A stretch of 64,000 bases of DNA from JAWKIW01 sp041394145 (GCA_041394145.1 JAWKIW010000005.1:1-64000), one strand, 5' to 3'. Positions 1 through 11,755 are shown, counted from the first letter of the stretch. The notes: generated by a model not told the origin, from the letters alone. Numbers and translations: made by a program.

Positions 1-98
1 CACGCCGCCGGCAGGTGCGGTGCCGTCGGACGCCGGAAGGCTACCGGCGGGGCCTCGCACGCCAGGGGAGCGAGGTGTTCGCGGGGGCCGGTGACCGA

Positions 99-1097
99 TC
101 AGGCGCCGGCGATGGCGGGGACCGAGTCCAGCAGGTGACGGGCTGCCCCGGCGAGCGCGTCGGTGGCCTCGGACGGCTCGAGCGCCTGCAGCGCGGCGAC
201 GGCCCGGTCCACGTAGGCCTCGGCGGTGGCCAGGGCGCTCACGACGTGGCCGTCCTCGCGCACGAGGGCACGCGCCTCGTGCATCTCCTCGATGGAGAGC
301 GGGCGGCCGAGCAGCCCGCTCAGGCGCCCGGCGCGCTCGTCGTCGGCGGCGAGGGTCCGCAGGACGGGCAGCGTGTACACGCCCTCGACCAGGTCGTGAC
401 CGGCCGGCTTGCCGAGCTGCTCGTCGGTGGCGACCACGTCGAGGACGTCGTCGACGATCTGGAACGCCATGCCGTAGCGCAGGCCGAACTCGGTGGCGGC
501 CTCGATCCGGTCGCGGTCGAGACCGCCGGTGATGGCCCCGATGCGACAGGCGGTGGCGTACAGCGAGGCGGTCTTGCCCTCGATGGACGTGAGGTACCGG
601 GCCTCGGACCGACCGGCGTTGTAGGTGTCCTGCAGCTCGAGCACCTGGCCCTCGCACAGGCGGCCGATGGTGCTGGCCAGCAGGCCGGCGACCTCGTTGC
701 CGAGCGACGCGGCGATCTCCGAGGCCCGGGCGAGGAGGAAGTCGCCGGCGAGGATGGCCCGCAGGTTGCCCCAGCGGGCGTTGACGCTCTCGACGGTGCG
801 CCGGGTGGTGGCGTCGTCCATCACGTCGTCGTGGTAGAGCGAGCCGAGGTGGACCAGCTCGACCGAGACGGCGCCCATGATGACGTCGTCGGACACCGGC
901 CGAGCGGTGGGCTGCGAGCTGGCCGCCACGCCGATGGCGAAGGCCGGCCGTCCCCGCTTGCCGCCGGCCTGGATCAGGTGGCTGGCGATCTCGGTCAGGA
1001 AGTCGTCGTCGGCGCGCACCGACGCCCGGAGGGCGTCCTCGACCCGTGCGAGGTCGCCAGGGACGGAGGGAAGGGCGAGCAGGGGGCTCGAGGCCAC
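99..1097 (-). CDS. Polyprenyl diphosphate synthase (trans-isoprenyl chain)
   Basis: Predicted to build the long isoprenoid tail of menaquinone or a related lipid by adding isopentenyl diphosphate units to an allylic diphosphate. The 332-residue length is normal for the family. The first Asp-rich motif DDVMD is at about residues 90-94, the second DDVLD at about 216-220, and the GKRGRP motif near 46-51 is the usual substrate-binding segment. The start is a GTG at 1095-1097. It is divergent from clpC with about 200 nt between the starts. The sequence fixes the family clearly but not the chain length, so heptaprenyl versus nonaprenyl cannot be chosen here. Confidence 0.93.
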   Translation of the reverse strand: MASSPLLALPSVPGDLARVEDALRASVRADDDFLTEIASHLIQAGGKRGRPAFAIGVAASSQPTARPVSDDVIMGAVSVELVHLGSLYHDDVMDDATTRRTVESVNARWGNLRAILAGDFLLARASEIAASLGNEVAGLLASTIGRLCEGQVLELQDTYNAGRSEARYLTSIEGKTASLYATACRIGAITGGLDRDRIEAATEFGLRYGMAFQIVDDVLDVVATDEQLGKPAGHDLVEGVYTLPVLRTLAADDERAGRLSGLLGRPLSIEEMHEARALVREDGHVVSALATAEAYVDRAVAALQALEPSEATDALAGAARHLLDSVPAIAGA

Positions 1098-1301
1098 GGC
1101 GTCACCCTAGAGGGAAGGCGAGACGACCGGCGAACCGGGACCGGCGGCCCGGTCGAGGCCGTCCGTCACCCGACGCGGCAACCGTGGCGGGCCGTCGCGC
1201 GGGGCGTGAACGGGGCGCATCCGGGGCCCATCGGTCGAGCGTGTGACCGAGCGATCCGTGGTTACACTTGCCCCCACGTCCTCTGCTCTGGGGAGGCAGT
1301 C

Positions 1302-3595
<2,294 letters not shown>

Positions 3596-3612
3596 CCGAG
3601 CCGCGGTCGCCG

Positions 3613-3636
3613 AGCGCCGCCCTCCGGGGCGGCGCT
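3613..3636. terminator. Hairpin after clpC
   Basis: A perfect 10-bp inverted repeat, AGCGCCGCCC (3613-3622) and GGGCGGCGCT (3627-3636), with a TCCG tetraloop, 18 nt after the clpC stop. There is no T-tract, as is common in high-GC actinobacteria. The same loop design follows groEL. Confidence 0.75.
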
Positions 3637-3684
3637 CCCGCGTGTACGCCTGGTCCCTCAGGCGGCGCGCCGGCGGCCCCGACG

Positions 3685-4488
3685 ATGCGCACTACCGTCG
3701 TGGCCGCCATGGCCCCGATCCCGTCGCGCCGTCCTCCCCTGCGGTCGCCTGCCCGTCGGGTGGCGCTGCTCGTGGCGCTCGTCGTGGTGGCGGTGTCGGG
3801 ATGCCAGGCCAAGGTCGAGGTCGACACGGTGGTGGCCGAGGACGGCAGCGGCACGGTCACCGTGGCGCTCGGGCTCGACCCGCAGGCGCTGGCCCGGCTG
3901 GGCGACCCGGACGCCACCGTGCAGGTGGCGGACCTGCGGGCGGCGGGCTGGGAGATCCCGCCGGCGGACAAGGACGCCGACGGGACCACCTGGCTGCGGG
4001 CGACGAAGGCCTTCGCCACCACCGACGAGGCGTCCCAGGTCATGGCCGAGCTGCACCCCGAGGTCTTCCGCGACTTCCGCCTGCAGCGGGAGACGGGGTT
4101 CGGCCACACGACGTGGACCTGGACCGGGACCGTCGACCTCAGCCGGGGCGTGGCCGTGGTGGGCGACCCCGAGGTCGCGGCCGCGGTCGGGGGCGATCCC
4201 TTCGGAGGTCGCGTGGCCGACGTCGAGCGGGCCGAGGGCAAGCCGGTGGCCGAGATGGTCGACGTGACGGTGGCGGCGCAGCTGCCCGACGGCGTCCGAC
4301 ACGAGTGGCACCCGCGGCTCGGCGACTCGGCCGTCCCGGTGCAGGCCAGCGCCACCCGGACCTTCGCGCTGCCGGTTCCCGCCGGCGAGGGCGTGGGCTC
4401 GCTCGTCGTCGTCGGTGCCGGCGCCGCGCTGGCGCTGCTGGCGGTGGTGGTCTGGCGCCGCCGCTCCCGTCGGGCGGGAGCCCGCTGA
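3685..4488 (+). CDS. LppM-like lipoprotein with C-terminal membrane anchor
   Basis: An envelope protein of about 267 residues. It has a basic N-terminus, a hydrophobic stretch and a lipobox ending in SGC (VALLVALVVVAVSGC), then a beta-rich domain beginning KVEVDTVVAEDGSGTV, and a C-terminal transmembrane helix followed by the basic tail RRRSRRAGAR. This order matches the mycobacterial LppM family (DUF3153). The molecular role is not known from the sequence. The start could be the ATG at 3685 or the in-frame ATG at 3709; neither has a strong ribosome binding site. The gene stands alone between the clpC terminator and a convergent gene. Confidence 0.75.
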   Translation: MRTTVVAAMAPIPSRRPPLRSPARRVALLVALVVVAVSGCQAKVEVDTVVAEDGSGTVTVALGLDPQALARLGDPDATVQVADLRAAGWEIPPADKDADGTTWLRATKAFATTDEASQVMAELHPEVFRDFRLQRETGFGHTTWTWTGTVDLSRGVAVVGDPEVAAAVGGDPFGGRVADVERAEGKPVAEMVDVTVAAQLPDGVRHEWHPRLGDSAVPVQASATRTFALPVPAGEGVGSLVVVGAGAALALLAVVVWRRRSRRAGAR

Positions 4489-4500
4489 TCGTCGGCGCGG

Positions 4501-4926
4501 TCAGCGGGCCGGGTCGCCGGTGCCGGTCTCGAGGTACAGGCGGAGGCTCTCGAGGGCGATGGCCCAGCGGAAGCTCACCCGGGGCATGATGCCGTCCTCG
4601 TACTCCCAGTCGCCGTGCCAGAGCCGCACGACCGACGACGTGCCGACCGCGCCGGGCTCGATCCGGAAGGCGATCGTCGTGTCGACCCACTCGTCGGGGC
4701 CGTGGAGGCAGGTCCACTGCACGAGCTCGGGGGGCTCGAGCGCCTCGATGCGCATCCGCATCTCCTGGGTGTGGCCCTCGAAGCCGAACACCGCCTCGCT
4801 GCCGAGGGTCCCGGTGGTCGACACGTCGGTCGTCCACCACGAGGCAAGCCCCTCCTGGGTGGTGACCGCCTCGAACACGCGGTCGGGAGGTGCGGCGATG
4901 TCGAGCTCGTGGACGATGTCGGCCAT
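4501..4926 (-). CDS. SRPBCC/AHSA1-type ligand-binding protein
   Basis: A 141-residue START-like (AHSA1, activator of Hsp90 ATPase homologue) domain. The typical opening is seen: a short beta strand (VHELDIAAPPDRVFEAVTT) followed by the GLASWWT turn, and near the C-terminus an amphipathic helix (ALESLRLYLETG). These proteins bind hydrophobic ligands in a helix-grip cavity; the ligand is not predictable. The start ATG at 4924-4926 is the only good candidate. It is convergent with the LppM-like gene, with 12 nt between stops. Confidence 0.85.
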   Translation of the reverse strand: MADIVHELDIAAPPDRVFEAVTTQEGLASWWTTDVSTTGTLGSEAVFGFEGHTQEMRMRIEALEPPELVQWTCLHGPDEWVDTTIAFRIEPGAVGTSSVVRLWHGDWEYEDGIMPRVSFRWAIALESLRLYLETGTGDPAR

Positions 4927-5012
4927 GGCCGCATCGTAGGGCGCCAGCGCCCGTCGGTAGGTTGTGCGGTGGGTGGTGGCTCGACGAGGTCGGCTGGGTA
5001 CGCTCGGGCGCC

Positions 5013-6248
5013 ATGTGGGGGATCCGCCAGCCCGTGCCCGTCCGATCCCGTCGCCGCGGCCGTGCCGCGCTGGGGGCGGCGGCCACCGCCGGCCTGCTCG
5101 GACTGGCTGCGTGCTCGTCGGGTGGGGGCGGCGCCGGGTCGTCGGGCGCGGTGGCGGCGCCGGTCGGCGGCGGGACGACCCAGGCGCCCACGTCCGCCGC
5201 CGCGAGCCGGGTGGTCCCGGGAGCGCAGTGGCAGACCGTCGACCCCGCCGAGGCCGGCTTCGACCCGGCCAAGCTCGAGACCATGGCCCAGCAGGCGGAG
5301 GCGGCCGGGAGCAACTGCCTCCTCGTCACCCGTGACGGCAAGCTGGTGAAGGAGTGGTACTGGAACGGGACCGGCCCCGACAGCGCCCAGGAGGTGTTCT
5401 CGGCGACCAAGTCCTACACCAGCGCCCTCGTCGGCATCGCCCAGGCCGAGGGCAAGCTGTCCATCGACGAGCCGGCCTCGAAGTACATCACCGAGTGGCA
5501 GGGGACTCCGAGCGAGAAGATCACCATCAAGAACCTGCTGTCCAATGACTCGGGCCGGTACTACGACGACAAGACCGACTACGTCGACATGGCGGTGGGC
5601 GCCCGGGACAAGACGGCCTTCGCCATCGGGCTGTCCCAGCAGTCAGAGCCGGGCACCGTGTGGAAGTACAACAACTCGGCGATCCAGACGCTGTCCCGCG
5701 TGCTCGAGAAGGCGACGGGCACGTCGCCGTCGGACTACGCCCAGCAGAAGCTGCTCGGGCCGATCGGCATGACCGACTCGAAGATGAAGAAGGACGCGGC
5801 CGGCAACACGCTGACGTTCATGGGCCTCGACTCGACGTGTCGCGACATGGCCCGCTTCGGCAACCTCTACCTCGATGGCGGCTCGTGGGGCGGGGCCCAG
5901 GTCGTTCCCGGGGACTGGGTGAAGGAGTCCACCACCCCCTCCCAGCAGCTGAACCCGGGCTACGGGTACCTCTGGTGGCTCAACACCAGGAGCGACCCGT
6001 CGGCGGCGGCGCAGGCCACCGGGAGCCAGACCGACAGCACCACGCCCAAGCAGCTCGCACCGGGCGTGCCCGAGGACGCCTTCTTCGCCCTCGGCCTCGG
6101 CGACCAGCACATCGCGATCTTCCCTGACAGCGGCGTGGTGGCCGTGCGCCTCGGTCCCGTGAACACGCCCGGCGCGACCGCGAAGTTCCGCCCGGCCGAC
6201 ATCGCCACGATGACCCAGGCCGCCGTCGCCGGCGAGCCCACGGGCTGA
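5013..6248 (+). CDS. Lipoprotein serine hydrolase of the class C beta-lactamase fold
   Basis: Predicted surface lipoprotein of about 411 residues. A short basic N-terminus is followed by a lipobox LAAC with Cys near residue 34 and a Gly/Ser-rich linker. The beta-lactamase/DD-peptidase core has the nucleophile motif SATK around residue 130 and the YNN motif (KYNNSA) further on; a clear KTG/HxG box is not obvious (GLGDQH occupies the region). Such proteins include esterases, amidases and 6-aminohexanoate-dimer hydrolases, so the substrate is open. The ATG at 5013 was chosen because the lipobox is then at the proper distance. A second member of the fold is at 51.2 kb but is not closely alike. 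Confidence 0.85.
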   Translation: MWGIRQPVPVRSRRRGRAALGAAATAGLLGLAACSSGGGGAGSSGAVAAPVGGGTTQAPTSAAASRVVPGAQWQTVDPAEAGFDPAKLETMAQQAEAAGSNCLLVTRDGKLVKEWYWNGTGPDSAQEVFSATKSYTSALVGIAQAEGKLSIDEPASKYITEWQGTPSEKITIKNLLSNDSGRYYDDKTDYVDMAVGARDKTAFAIGLSQQSEPGTVWKYNNSAIQTLSRVLEKATGTSPSDYAQQKLLGPIGMTDSKMKKDAAGNTLTFMGLDSTCRDMARFGNLYLDGGSWGGAQVVPGDWVKESTTPSQQLNPGYGYLWWLNTRSDPSAAAQATGSQTDSTTPKQLAPGVPEDAFFALGLGDQHIAIFPDSGVVAVRLGPVNTPGATAKFRPADIATMTQAAVAGEPTG

Positions 6249-6282
6249 CGGCCGTCGGTCTGCGGGCGCGCTCCTCGGCCCC

Positions 6283-7311
6283 GTGCGCATCGCCATCACC
6301 GTCCCGACGCAGGATCCCCGGGCGTCCGGCGCGACCTTCGCCGCGCTCGAAGCGGCCGGCTACGACACCGGCTTCTCCTTCGAGTCGCGCCACGACCCGT
6401 TCCTGCCGCTCGCCCTGGCCGCCGAGCACACCGCCCACCTCCGGTTGGGCACGGCCGTGGCCATCGGGTTCGCCCGCAACCCGATGGTGCTGGCCAACGT
6501 CGGGTACGACCTGCAGGTGCTGAGCGAGGGCCGGTTCGTCCTGGGCCTCGGCTCGCAGGTCCGCCCGCACATCGAGAACCGGTTCGGGGAGACGTGGTCG
6601 CACCCGGCGCGTCGGATGCGCGAGCTGGTCTCGGCGATCCGCGCGATCTGGGCGGCCTGGGAGGGTGGGGCCGAGCTGCGGTTCGAGGGCGAGCTCTACC
6701 GGCACACCCTGATGACGCCCGCCTTCGACCCGGGGCCGAACCCGTTCGGCACGCCGCCGGTGTTCGTCGGCGGGTTCGGCCCGCGGATGGTGGCGGTGGC
6801 GGGCGAGGTGGCCGACGGCCTGATCGTCCACCCCTTCACGACCCGTCGGTCACTCGAGGAGCTGGTGCTGCCCGCGCTCGCCGGGGGCGCCGAACGCTCC
6901 GGTCGGTCGATCGACGACGTGGAGGTGGTCTGGGTGACCAACGTCGTCACCTGGTCCGACGAGGTCGAGCGTCGCACGGCGCTGGCGTCGATCAAGGGGC
7001 AGCTCGCCTTCTACGGCTCGACGCCGGCCTACGCATCGACGCTCGCGCTGCACGGGTACGGCGACCTGCACCTCGAGCTGAACGCCCTGTCCAAGCAAGG
7101 CCGGTGGGACGACATGGCCGAGCGCTTCCCCGACGCGCTGGTGGCCGAGCTGGCCGTGGTGGGGTCCCGCGACGAGATCGCCGAGCAGATCGTCGCCCGG
7201 GTGGCCGGCATCACCGACAGCGTCGGGCTGGTCAACAGCCGCAACCCCGACCCCGGCCACTTCGCCGACGTCGTCGCCGATCTGCGCCGCCGCACCGGGC
7301 CGCCGGCCTGA
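6283..7311 (+). CDS. LLM-class F420-dependent oxidoreductase
   Basis: A 342-residue luciferase-like monooxygenase fold enzyme, presumably using deazaflavin F420. Visible landmarks are the N-terminal strand MRIAITVPTQDP, the strand HLRLGTAVAIGFARNP, the GRFVLGLGSQ segment and the PVFVGGFGPRMVAVAGEVADG region that builds the cofactor end of the barrel. It resembles the subfamily that annotators call TIGR03617. The GTG start at 6283 is 34 nt after the preceding serine hydrolase stop, so the two may be cotranscribed. F420 rather than FMN is a family inference. The substrate is unknown. Confidence 0.9.
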   Translation: MRIAITVPTQDPRASGATFAALEAAGYDTGFSFESRHDPFLPLALAAEHTAHLRLGTAVAIGFARNPMVLANVGYDLQVLSEGRFVLGLGSQVRPHIENRFGETWSHPARRMRELVSAIRAIWAAWEGGAELRFEGELYRHTLMTPAFDPGPNPFGTPPVFVGGFGPRMVAVAGEVADGLIVHPFTTRRSLEELVLPALAGGAERSGRSIDDVEVVWVTNVVTWSDEVERRTALASIKGQLAFYGSTPAYASTLALHGYGDLHLELNALSKQGRWDDMAERFPDALVAELAVVGSRDEIAEQIVARVAGITDSVGLVNSRNPDPGHFADVVADLRRRTGPPA

Positions 7312-7438
7312 ACGGCGCCGCGCGCCCCGACGGCTCGGGAGCACCGCGGCCGCCCGACGCCTCGCCCCCCGGCGGCGGTGCGAACACCTGTGCGATGCCA
7401 TCCGCGGGAGCGTCACACCCCCTCCCTAGGGTGTGCCC

Positions 7439-9085
7439 ATGGCACGCAACAGGACGGTCTTCCGGTGCGGCGAGTGCGGCGGCACGGCCCCCCAGTGGGT
7501 CGGGCGCTGCCCGTCGTGTGGCGAGTGGAACACCCTGGTCGAGGAGCGCGCCGAGCCGTCGCGCGGGGTGGTCGCCGACGCCGTGGACCGGCCCGTGCCC
7601 ATCACCGACGTCGACCTGGCGTCCTGGGACGCCCGCCCGACAGGCGTGGCCGAGCTCGACCGGGTGCTCGGTGGCGGCGTCGTGCCCGGCTCGGTCACCC
7701 TCGTCGGCGGCGAGCCCGGCGTGGGCAAGTCCACGCTGCTCCTGCAGGCCACCGCGGCCATGGCCGCCGCCGGGGCTCGGACCCTGTACGTGTCGGCCGA
7801 GGAGTCCAAGCAGCAGGTGCGGTTGCGGGCCGAGCGCCTCGGGACGCTCCCCGACGGCCTCTGGCTGGCGTCGGAGACGTCGCTGCCGAACCTGCTCGCC
7901 CACCTCGACGCGGTCACGCCCGACGTGGTGGTCATCGACTCGATCCAGACGGTGCACGACCCCGACCTCGGCTCGGCGCCGGGCTCGGTGGCCCAGGTGC
8001 GCGAGTGCGCCGCCGCCCTGGTCCGGGAGGCCAAGCAGCGTGAGCTGTGCGTGATCCTGGTCGGTCACGTCACCAAGGAGGGCGGGCTCGCCGGCCCGCG
8101 GGTCCTCGAGCACGTGGTCGACACCGTGCTGACCTTCGACGGCGACCGCCACCACGCCCTGCGGCTGCTGCGGGCCGTGAAGCACCGCTTCGGCGCCACC
8201 GACGAGCTCGGCCTGCTGCAGATGACCGAGCGAGGGCTCGAGGCGGTCCCCGATCCGAGCGACCTGTTCCTGGCCGACCGCCGGGTCGGTGTGTCGGGAT
8301 CCGTCGTCACGCCGGCGCTGGCCGGCCATCGTCCCCTGCTCGTCGAGGTGCAGTCCCTGGCGGTGCACTCGTCGCTCCCGGCGCCCCGCCGCTCGGCCCA
8401 GGGCCTCGACGCCGGCCGGCTCGCCGTGCTGCTCGCGGTGCTCGAGCGCCGCTGTGGGATCCGGTCGGGCGACCGCGACATCTACGCCCTGGCGGTCGGT
8501 GGGGTGAAGCTGGTCGAACCCGCAGCCGACCTGGCCCTGGCCCTGGCGGTGGCCTCCAGCCTCATCGGTGACCCGCTGCCCCGTGACGTCGTGGCCATCG
8601 GCGAGGTCGGTCTGGCGGGTGAGGTCCGGCAGGTGGCGCAGCTCGAGCGGCGACTGGCCGAGGCGGCCCGGCTCGGGTTCACGCGGGCGCTCGTGCCCCG
8701 CCACGCCCCGCCGTCGGCACCGGGGATCGAGGTCGTCCGGGTCGGGTCGGTGCTCGAGGCGCTGGTGGCCGCCGGCCTCGCCGATCTCGTCGAGGGGGTG
8801 CGCGAGCCGGCTGGGCGAGGGCGTGACGACGGGCGACGCGCTGCGTCGGGCGGCGGCCGCGCCCACGGTCGAGGGGTGCCGGGGAGAGGCGCCGACGGGT
8901 GGCCGGGACGGGCCGAACGTCGCTCGGGGGGCCCTCGTGCCAGCGAAGGGCACCCGGTGGAACGTATCCTGCGGGCCATCGAGACCGATGCCGTCGGTGA
9001 CCGCGGGCCCGGGCCGAGGCGTACGCCGGAGCCGGACCCCGCGGACGACGGCCCGTCCCAGGGGGCCGATGACCAAGCCTGGTAG
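7439..9085 (+). CDS. radA: DNA repair protein RadA
   Basis: RecA-like ATPase that promotes branch migration during recombination. An N-terminal zinc finger has Cys at residues 10, 13, 24 and 27 (CGECG, CPSCG). Walker A GEPGVGKST lies near 94-102 and the Walker B strand VVVIDSIQT follows; the Lon-like domain fills the C-terminal half. The RadA signature KNRFG reads KHRFG here. An ATG at 7439 was preferred to the GTG two codons upstream. The protein is about 548 residues, roughly 80-100 longer than usual; the extra tail is Gly/Arg/Pro-rich and runs into disA, so it may be a real extension or the product of a lost stop. Confidence 0.93.
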   Translation: MARNRTVFRCGECGGTAPQWVGRCPSCGEWNTLVEERAEPSRGVVADAVDRPVPITDVDLASWDARPTGVAELDRVLGGGVVPGSVTLVGGEPGVGKSTLLLQATAAMAAAGARTLYVSAEESKQQVRLRAERLGTLPDGLWLASETSLPNLLAHLDAVTPDVVVIDSIQTVHDPDLGSAPGSVAQVRECAAALVREAKQRELCVILVGHVTKEGGLAGPRVLEHVVDTVLTFDGDRHHALRLLRAVKHRFGATDELGLLQMTERGLEAVPDPSDLFLADRRVGVSGSVVTPALAGHRPLLVEVQSLAVHSSLPAPRRSAQGLDAGRLAVLLAVLERRCGIRSGDRDIYALAVGGVKLVEPAADLALALAVASSLIGDPLPRDVVAIGEVGLAGEVRQVAQLERRLAEAARLGFTRALVPRHAPPSAPGIEVVRVGSVLEALVAAGLADLVEGVREPAGRGRDDGRRAASGGGRAHGRGVPGRGADGWPGRAERRSGGPRASEGHPVERILRAIETDAVGDRGPGPRRTPEPDPADDGPSQGADDQAW

Positions 9086-10223
9086 CCATGCCGGAACCCA
9101 AAGCCGCGGGGCCCGGGGCCACGACGCGGGCACGGTCTACGCCCGCCCGGTGAGCCGCCGGGGCAACGACGCGCTGCTCGCCGCGCTCAGCGCCGTCGCG
9201 CCGGGCAAACCCCTCCGGGAGGGCCTGGATCGCATCCTGCAGGCCAACATGGGTGGCCTCATCGTCGTGAGCGACGGACCCGAGGTGCTCAACATCTGCT
9301 CGGGTGGGTTCCTGCTCGACGCCGCCTTCAGCCCCCAGCGCCTCTCCGAGCTCGCCAAGATGGACGGCGCCATCATCCTCGCCGCTGACGCCTCCCGCAT
9401 CGCCCGGGCCAACGTGCACCTCGTGCCGAACCCGAACGTGCCGACGTCGGAGACGGGCACGCGGCATCGCACCGCCGAGCGGGTGGCCCGCTCGATCAAC
9501 GTCCCGGTGATCTCGGTCTCCGAGGACATGGGCATCATCGCCGTGTACATCGGCGACCAGAAGCACCCGCTCAGCCCCATCCCCCGCCTGCTCGACCGGG
9601 CCAACCAGGCGCTGCAGACCCTGGAGCGCTACAAGAACCGCCTCGACGAGGTGAACCGCACCGTGTCCGCCCACGAGGTGGAGGACATCGTCACCATCCG
9701 CGACGTGGTCGTGCTGCTGCAGCGCCTGGAGATGGTCCGCCGCATCGCCGACGAGATCGAGGCCACCATCGTCGAGCTCGGCGACGACGGCCGCCTGGTG
9801 CGCCTGCAGCTCGAGGAGGTGATGGGCGGTGTGGGCGACGACCGCCGGCTCGTCATCCTCGACTACTTCCACGAAGACGCCGGCTGGCACCTCGAGGAGG
9901 CCATGGACGGGCTCGCCTCGCTCGACACCGAGGAGCTGCTCGACCTCAAGGCCGTGGCGTCCATGCTGCACCTGCCCGAGCTGGCGAGCGATCTGGACGC
10001 GCCGGTGCAGCCCAAGGGCTTCCGGCTGCTCTCGCGCATCCCCCGGCTGCCCGAGAACGTCATCGCCCGCATCGTCGAGCGGTTCGGCAACCTGTCCAAG
10101 ATCATGCGGGCGACCATCGACGACCTCGAAGAGGTCGAGGGTGTGGGCGAGAGCCGCGCCCGGGCGGTCAAGGACGGGCTCGCCCGCCTCGCCGAGGCCT
10201 CCATCCTCGACCGCTACAGCTGA
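9069..10223 (+). CDS. disA: Diadenylate cyclase DisA
   Basis: Makes cyclic di-AMP from two ATP and monitors branched DNA. The DAC domain carries the DGA motif (KMDGAIILA) and the RHR motif (GTRHRTAER). A helical linker and a C-terminal HhH DNA-binding domain (LEEVEGVGESRARAVKDG) follow. The ATG at 9069 has AGGGGG six nt upstream and overlaps the radA tail; a GTG at 9150 would give 357 residues, closer to the usual 358-360, and is a good alternative. The radA-disA order is conserved in actinobacteria and firmicutes and suggests a shared transcript. Confidence 0.95.
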   Translation: MTKPGSHAGTQSRGARGHDAGTVYARPVSRRGNDALLAALSAVAPGKPLREGLDRILQANMGGLIVVSDGPEVLNICSGGFLLDAAFSPQRLSELAKMDGAIILAADASRIARANVHLVPNPNVPTSETGTRHRTAERVARSINVPVISVSEDMGIIAVYIGDQKHPLSPIPRLLDRANQALQTLERYKNRLDEVNRTVSAHEVEDIVTIRDVVVLLQRLEMVRRIADEIEATIVELGDDGRLVRLQLEEVMGGVGDDRRLVILDYFHEDAGWHLEEAMDGLASLDTEELLDLKAVASMLHLPELASDLDAPVQPKGFRLLSRIPRLPENVIARIVERFGNLSKIMRATIDDLEEVEGVGESRARAVKDGLARLAEASILDRYS

Positions 10224-10282
10224 CGGACGCCCCGTGGGGCCGCGGGCCGCCGTCCGCGGCCGGGTGGGCCAGAATCGCCGAC

Positions 10283-10942
10283 ATGCGCATCCACCTGGAA
10301 TCCGGCACGCCGGCCGAGCTCGTCCGACCCGACGAACCCGCGGCTGGTCGCGGCCTCGTCGTCATCCCCGACATCGGCGGTCTGCGGCCCCTGTTCGACG
10401 ACCACGTCGCCCGTCTGGCGGCCGACACGGGCTGGGCGGTGTGCGCCGTCGAGCTGTGGCCGGGTGAGGAGGGCCTCACCCTCGAGGAGCGCTTGGCGCG
10501 GGTCGGCACCCGCTCCGACGAGCGCGTCCTGCAAGATGCGGTCGCGGCGGCCGACGCGACGGGCTGCGAGACCGTGGGCGTCATCGGCTTCTGCATGGGA
10601 GGCATGTACGCGACCAAGGCGGCGGCCTCGGGGCGGTTCCACCGGGCGGTCAGCTTCTACGGGATGATCCGCGTCCCCGAGCAGTGGCGCAGCCCCACCC
10701 AGGGCGAGCCGCTCGAGCTGCTGGCCAACGCGCCGCACTGCCCGTTGCTCGCCGTGGTGGGCACGGCCGACCCGTGGACCCCCTCGGCCGACGTCGACGA
10801 CCTCGAGGCGCTGCCCCAGGTGCGGGTCGTGCGCTACGAGGGCGCCGACCACGGCTTCGTCCACGACCCGTCGCGCCCGGCCCACCGGCCCGACGACGCC
10901 GCCGACGCCTGGCGCCGGGCGATCGACTTCCTGGGGACCTGA
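10283..10942 (+). CDS. Dienelactone hydrolase family protein
   Basis: A 219-residue alpha/beta hydrolase. The nucleophile is Cys104 in the elbow GFCMGG, as in classical dienelactone hydrolases; the acid Asp is in GTADPWTP and the His is in the late ADHGF motif. The length fits the family. Dienelactone hydrolases act on chloroaromatic ring-fission lactones, but most genomic members outside such operons have unknown substrates, and no aromatic-degradation gene lies nearby. Confidence 0.88.
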   Translation: MRIHLESGTPAELVRPDEPAAGRGLVVIPDIGGLRPLFDDHVARLAADTGWAVCAVELWPGEEGLTLEERLARVGTRSDERVLQDAVAAADATGCETVGVIGFCMGGMYATKAAASGRFHRAVSFYGMIRVPEQWRSPTQGEPLELLANAPHCPLLAVVGTADPWTPSADVDDLEALPQVRVVRYEGADHGFVHDPSRPAHRPDDAADAWRRAIDFLGT

Positions 10943-11027
10943 CCGCGGGACCCGGGCGGCCCGGCGCCCGTGGTGGCCGACCGCTCGCGCGCCTCGGCGT
11001 GGTGATCGCCGGTCCTGCGGCGGCCGG

Positions 11028-11696
11028 TCAGCGGGCCCGGCGCTCGAGCTGCTCGCGGTTGGTGATCCGGTACCGGCGGTCGGCCTGCTCGATCCAGCCG
11101 AGGCGCACGAAGCTGGCGATCGCCTTGTTGACCCGCTCGCGCGAGGCGCCGACCATGCCGGCGAGCTCCTCCTGGGTGATCGGCAGGGTGAACTCCTCCC
11201 GATCACCGGCCAGCTCGAGCAGCCGCTTGGCGGTGCGGCCGGTGACGTCGAGGAAGACCGAGTCGGCGAGCGCCTCGTCGGTGGTGCGCAGCCGCGAGGC
11301 GAGCAGGGCGACCACGCGCCACAGCAGGTGGGGGCGCGCCTCGTAGAGCTGGCGCACCGGGCCGTAGGGGATGGCGATGACCTCGGAGGCCTCCAGCGCC
11401 CGGGCCTCGGCCGACCGCGACAGCCCGTCGAACAGCGGCATCTCGCCGAACAGATCGCCGCGCTCCATGAGCGCCATCATCGACTCGCGCCCGTCGATCG
11501 ACTTGTTGGAGATGGCGATGCGGCCACTGGTGACCAAGAACAGCTCGCCGGGCTCGTCGCCCTCGGTGAACAGGACGTCGCCCCGCTGGAGCCGCCGGTC
11601 GGCGGCCGCAGCCGCGATCGTGATGATCTCGTGGTCCTCGAGGTCGGCGAACAGCTCGACCTCCCGCAGCAGGGCCCGGTCCGGCATCGGCGGCAT
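11028..11696 (-). CDS. Crp/Fnr-family transcriptional regulator
   Basis: About 222 residues: an N-terminal cyclic-nucleotide-binding beta-roll (RGDVLFTEGDEPGELFLVTSGRIAI, then GDLFGEMPLFDG), a dimerisation helix, and a C-terminal winged helix with recognition segment TQEELAGMVGASRERVNKAI. The pattern closely resembles actinobacterial Crp/GlxR, which bind cAMP, although the exact cAMP contacts were not checked residue by residue. Starts at 11696 and 11687 (MPPMPDR) are both possible. It is divergent from carD with about 140 nt between starts. Confidence 0.9.
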   Translation of the reverse strand: MPPMPDRALLREVELFADLEDHEIITIAAAAADRRLQRGDVLFTEGDEPGELFLVTSGRIAISNKSIDGRESMMALMERGDLFGEMPLFDGLSRSAEARALEASEVIAIPYGPVRQLYEARPHLLWRVVALLASRLRTTDEALADSVFLDVTGRTAKRLLELAGDREEFTLPITQEELAGMVGASRERVNKAIASFVRLGWIEQADRRYRITNREQLERRAR

Positions 11697-11755
11697 CGTA
11701 GTGGCTCCGCTCCCCGGGGGGCGCCGGCCGGACCCGCCGCCGCCGAGGGGCTCCT

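Noticed and set aside
1..98. A gene at the left edge of the window
   Set aside because: No frame in the first 98 nt shows recognisable protein sequence; there is too little to judge.
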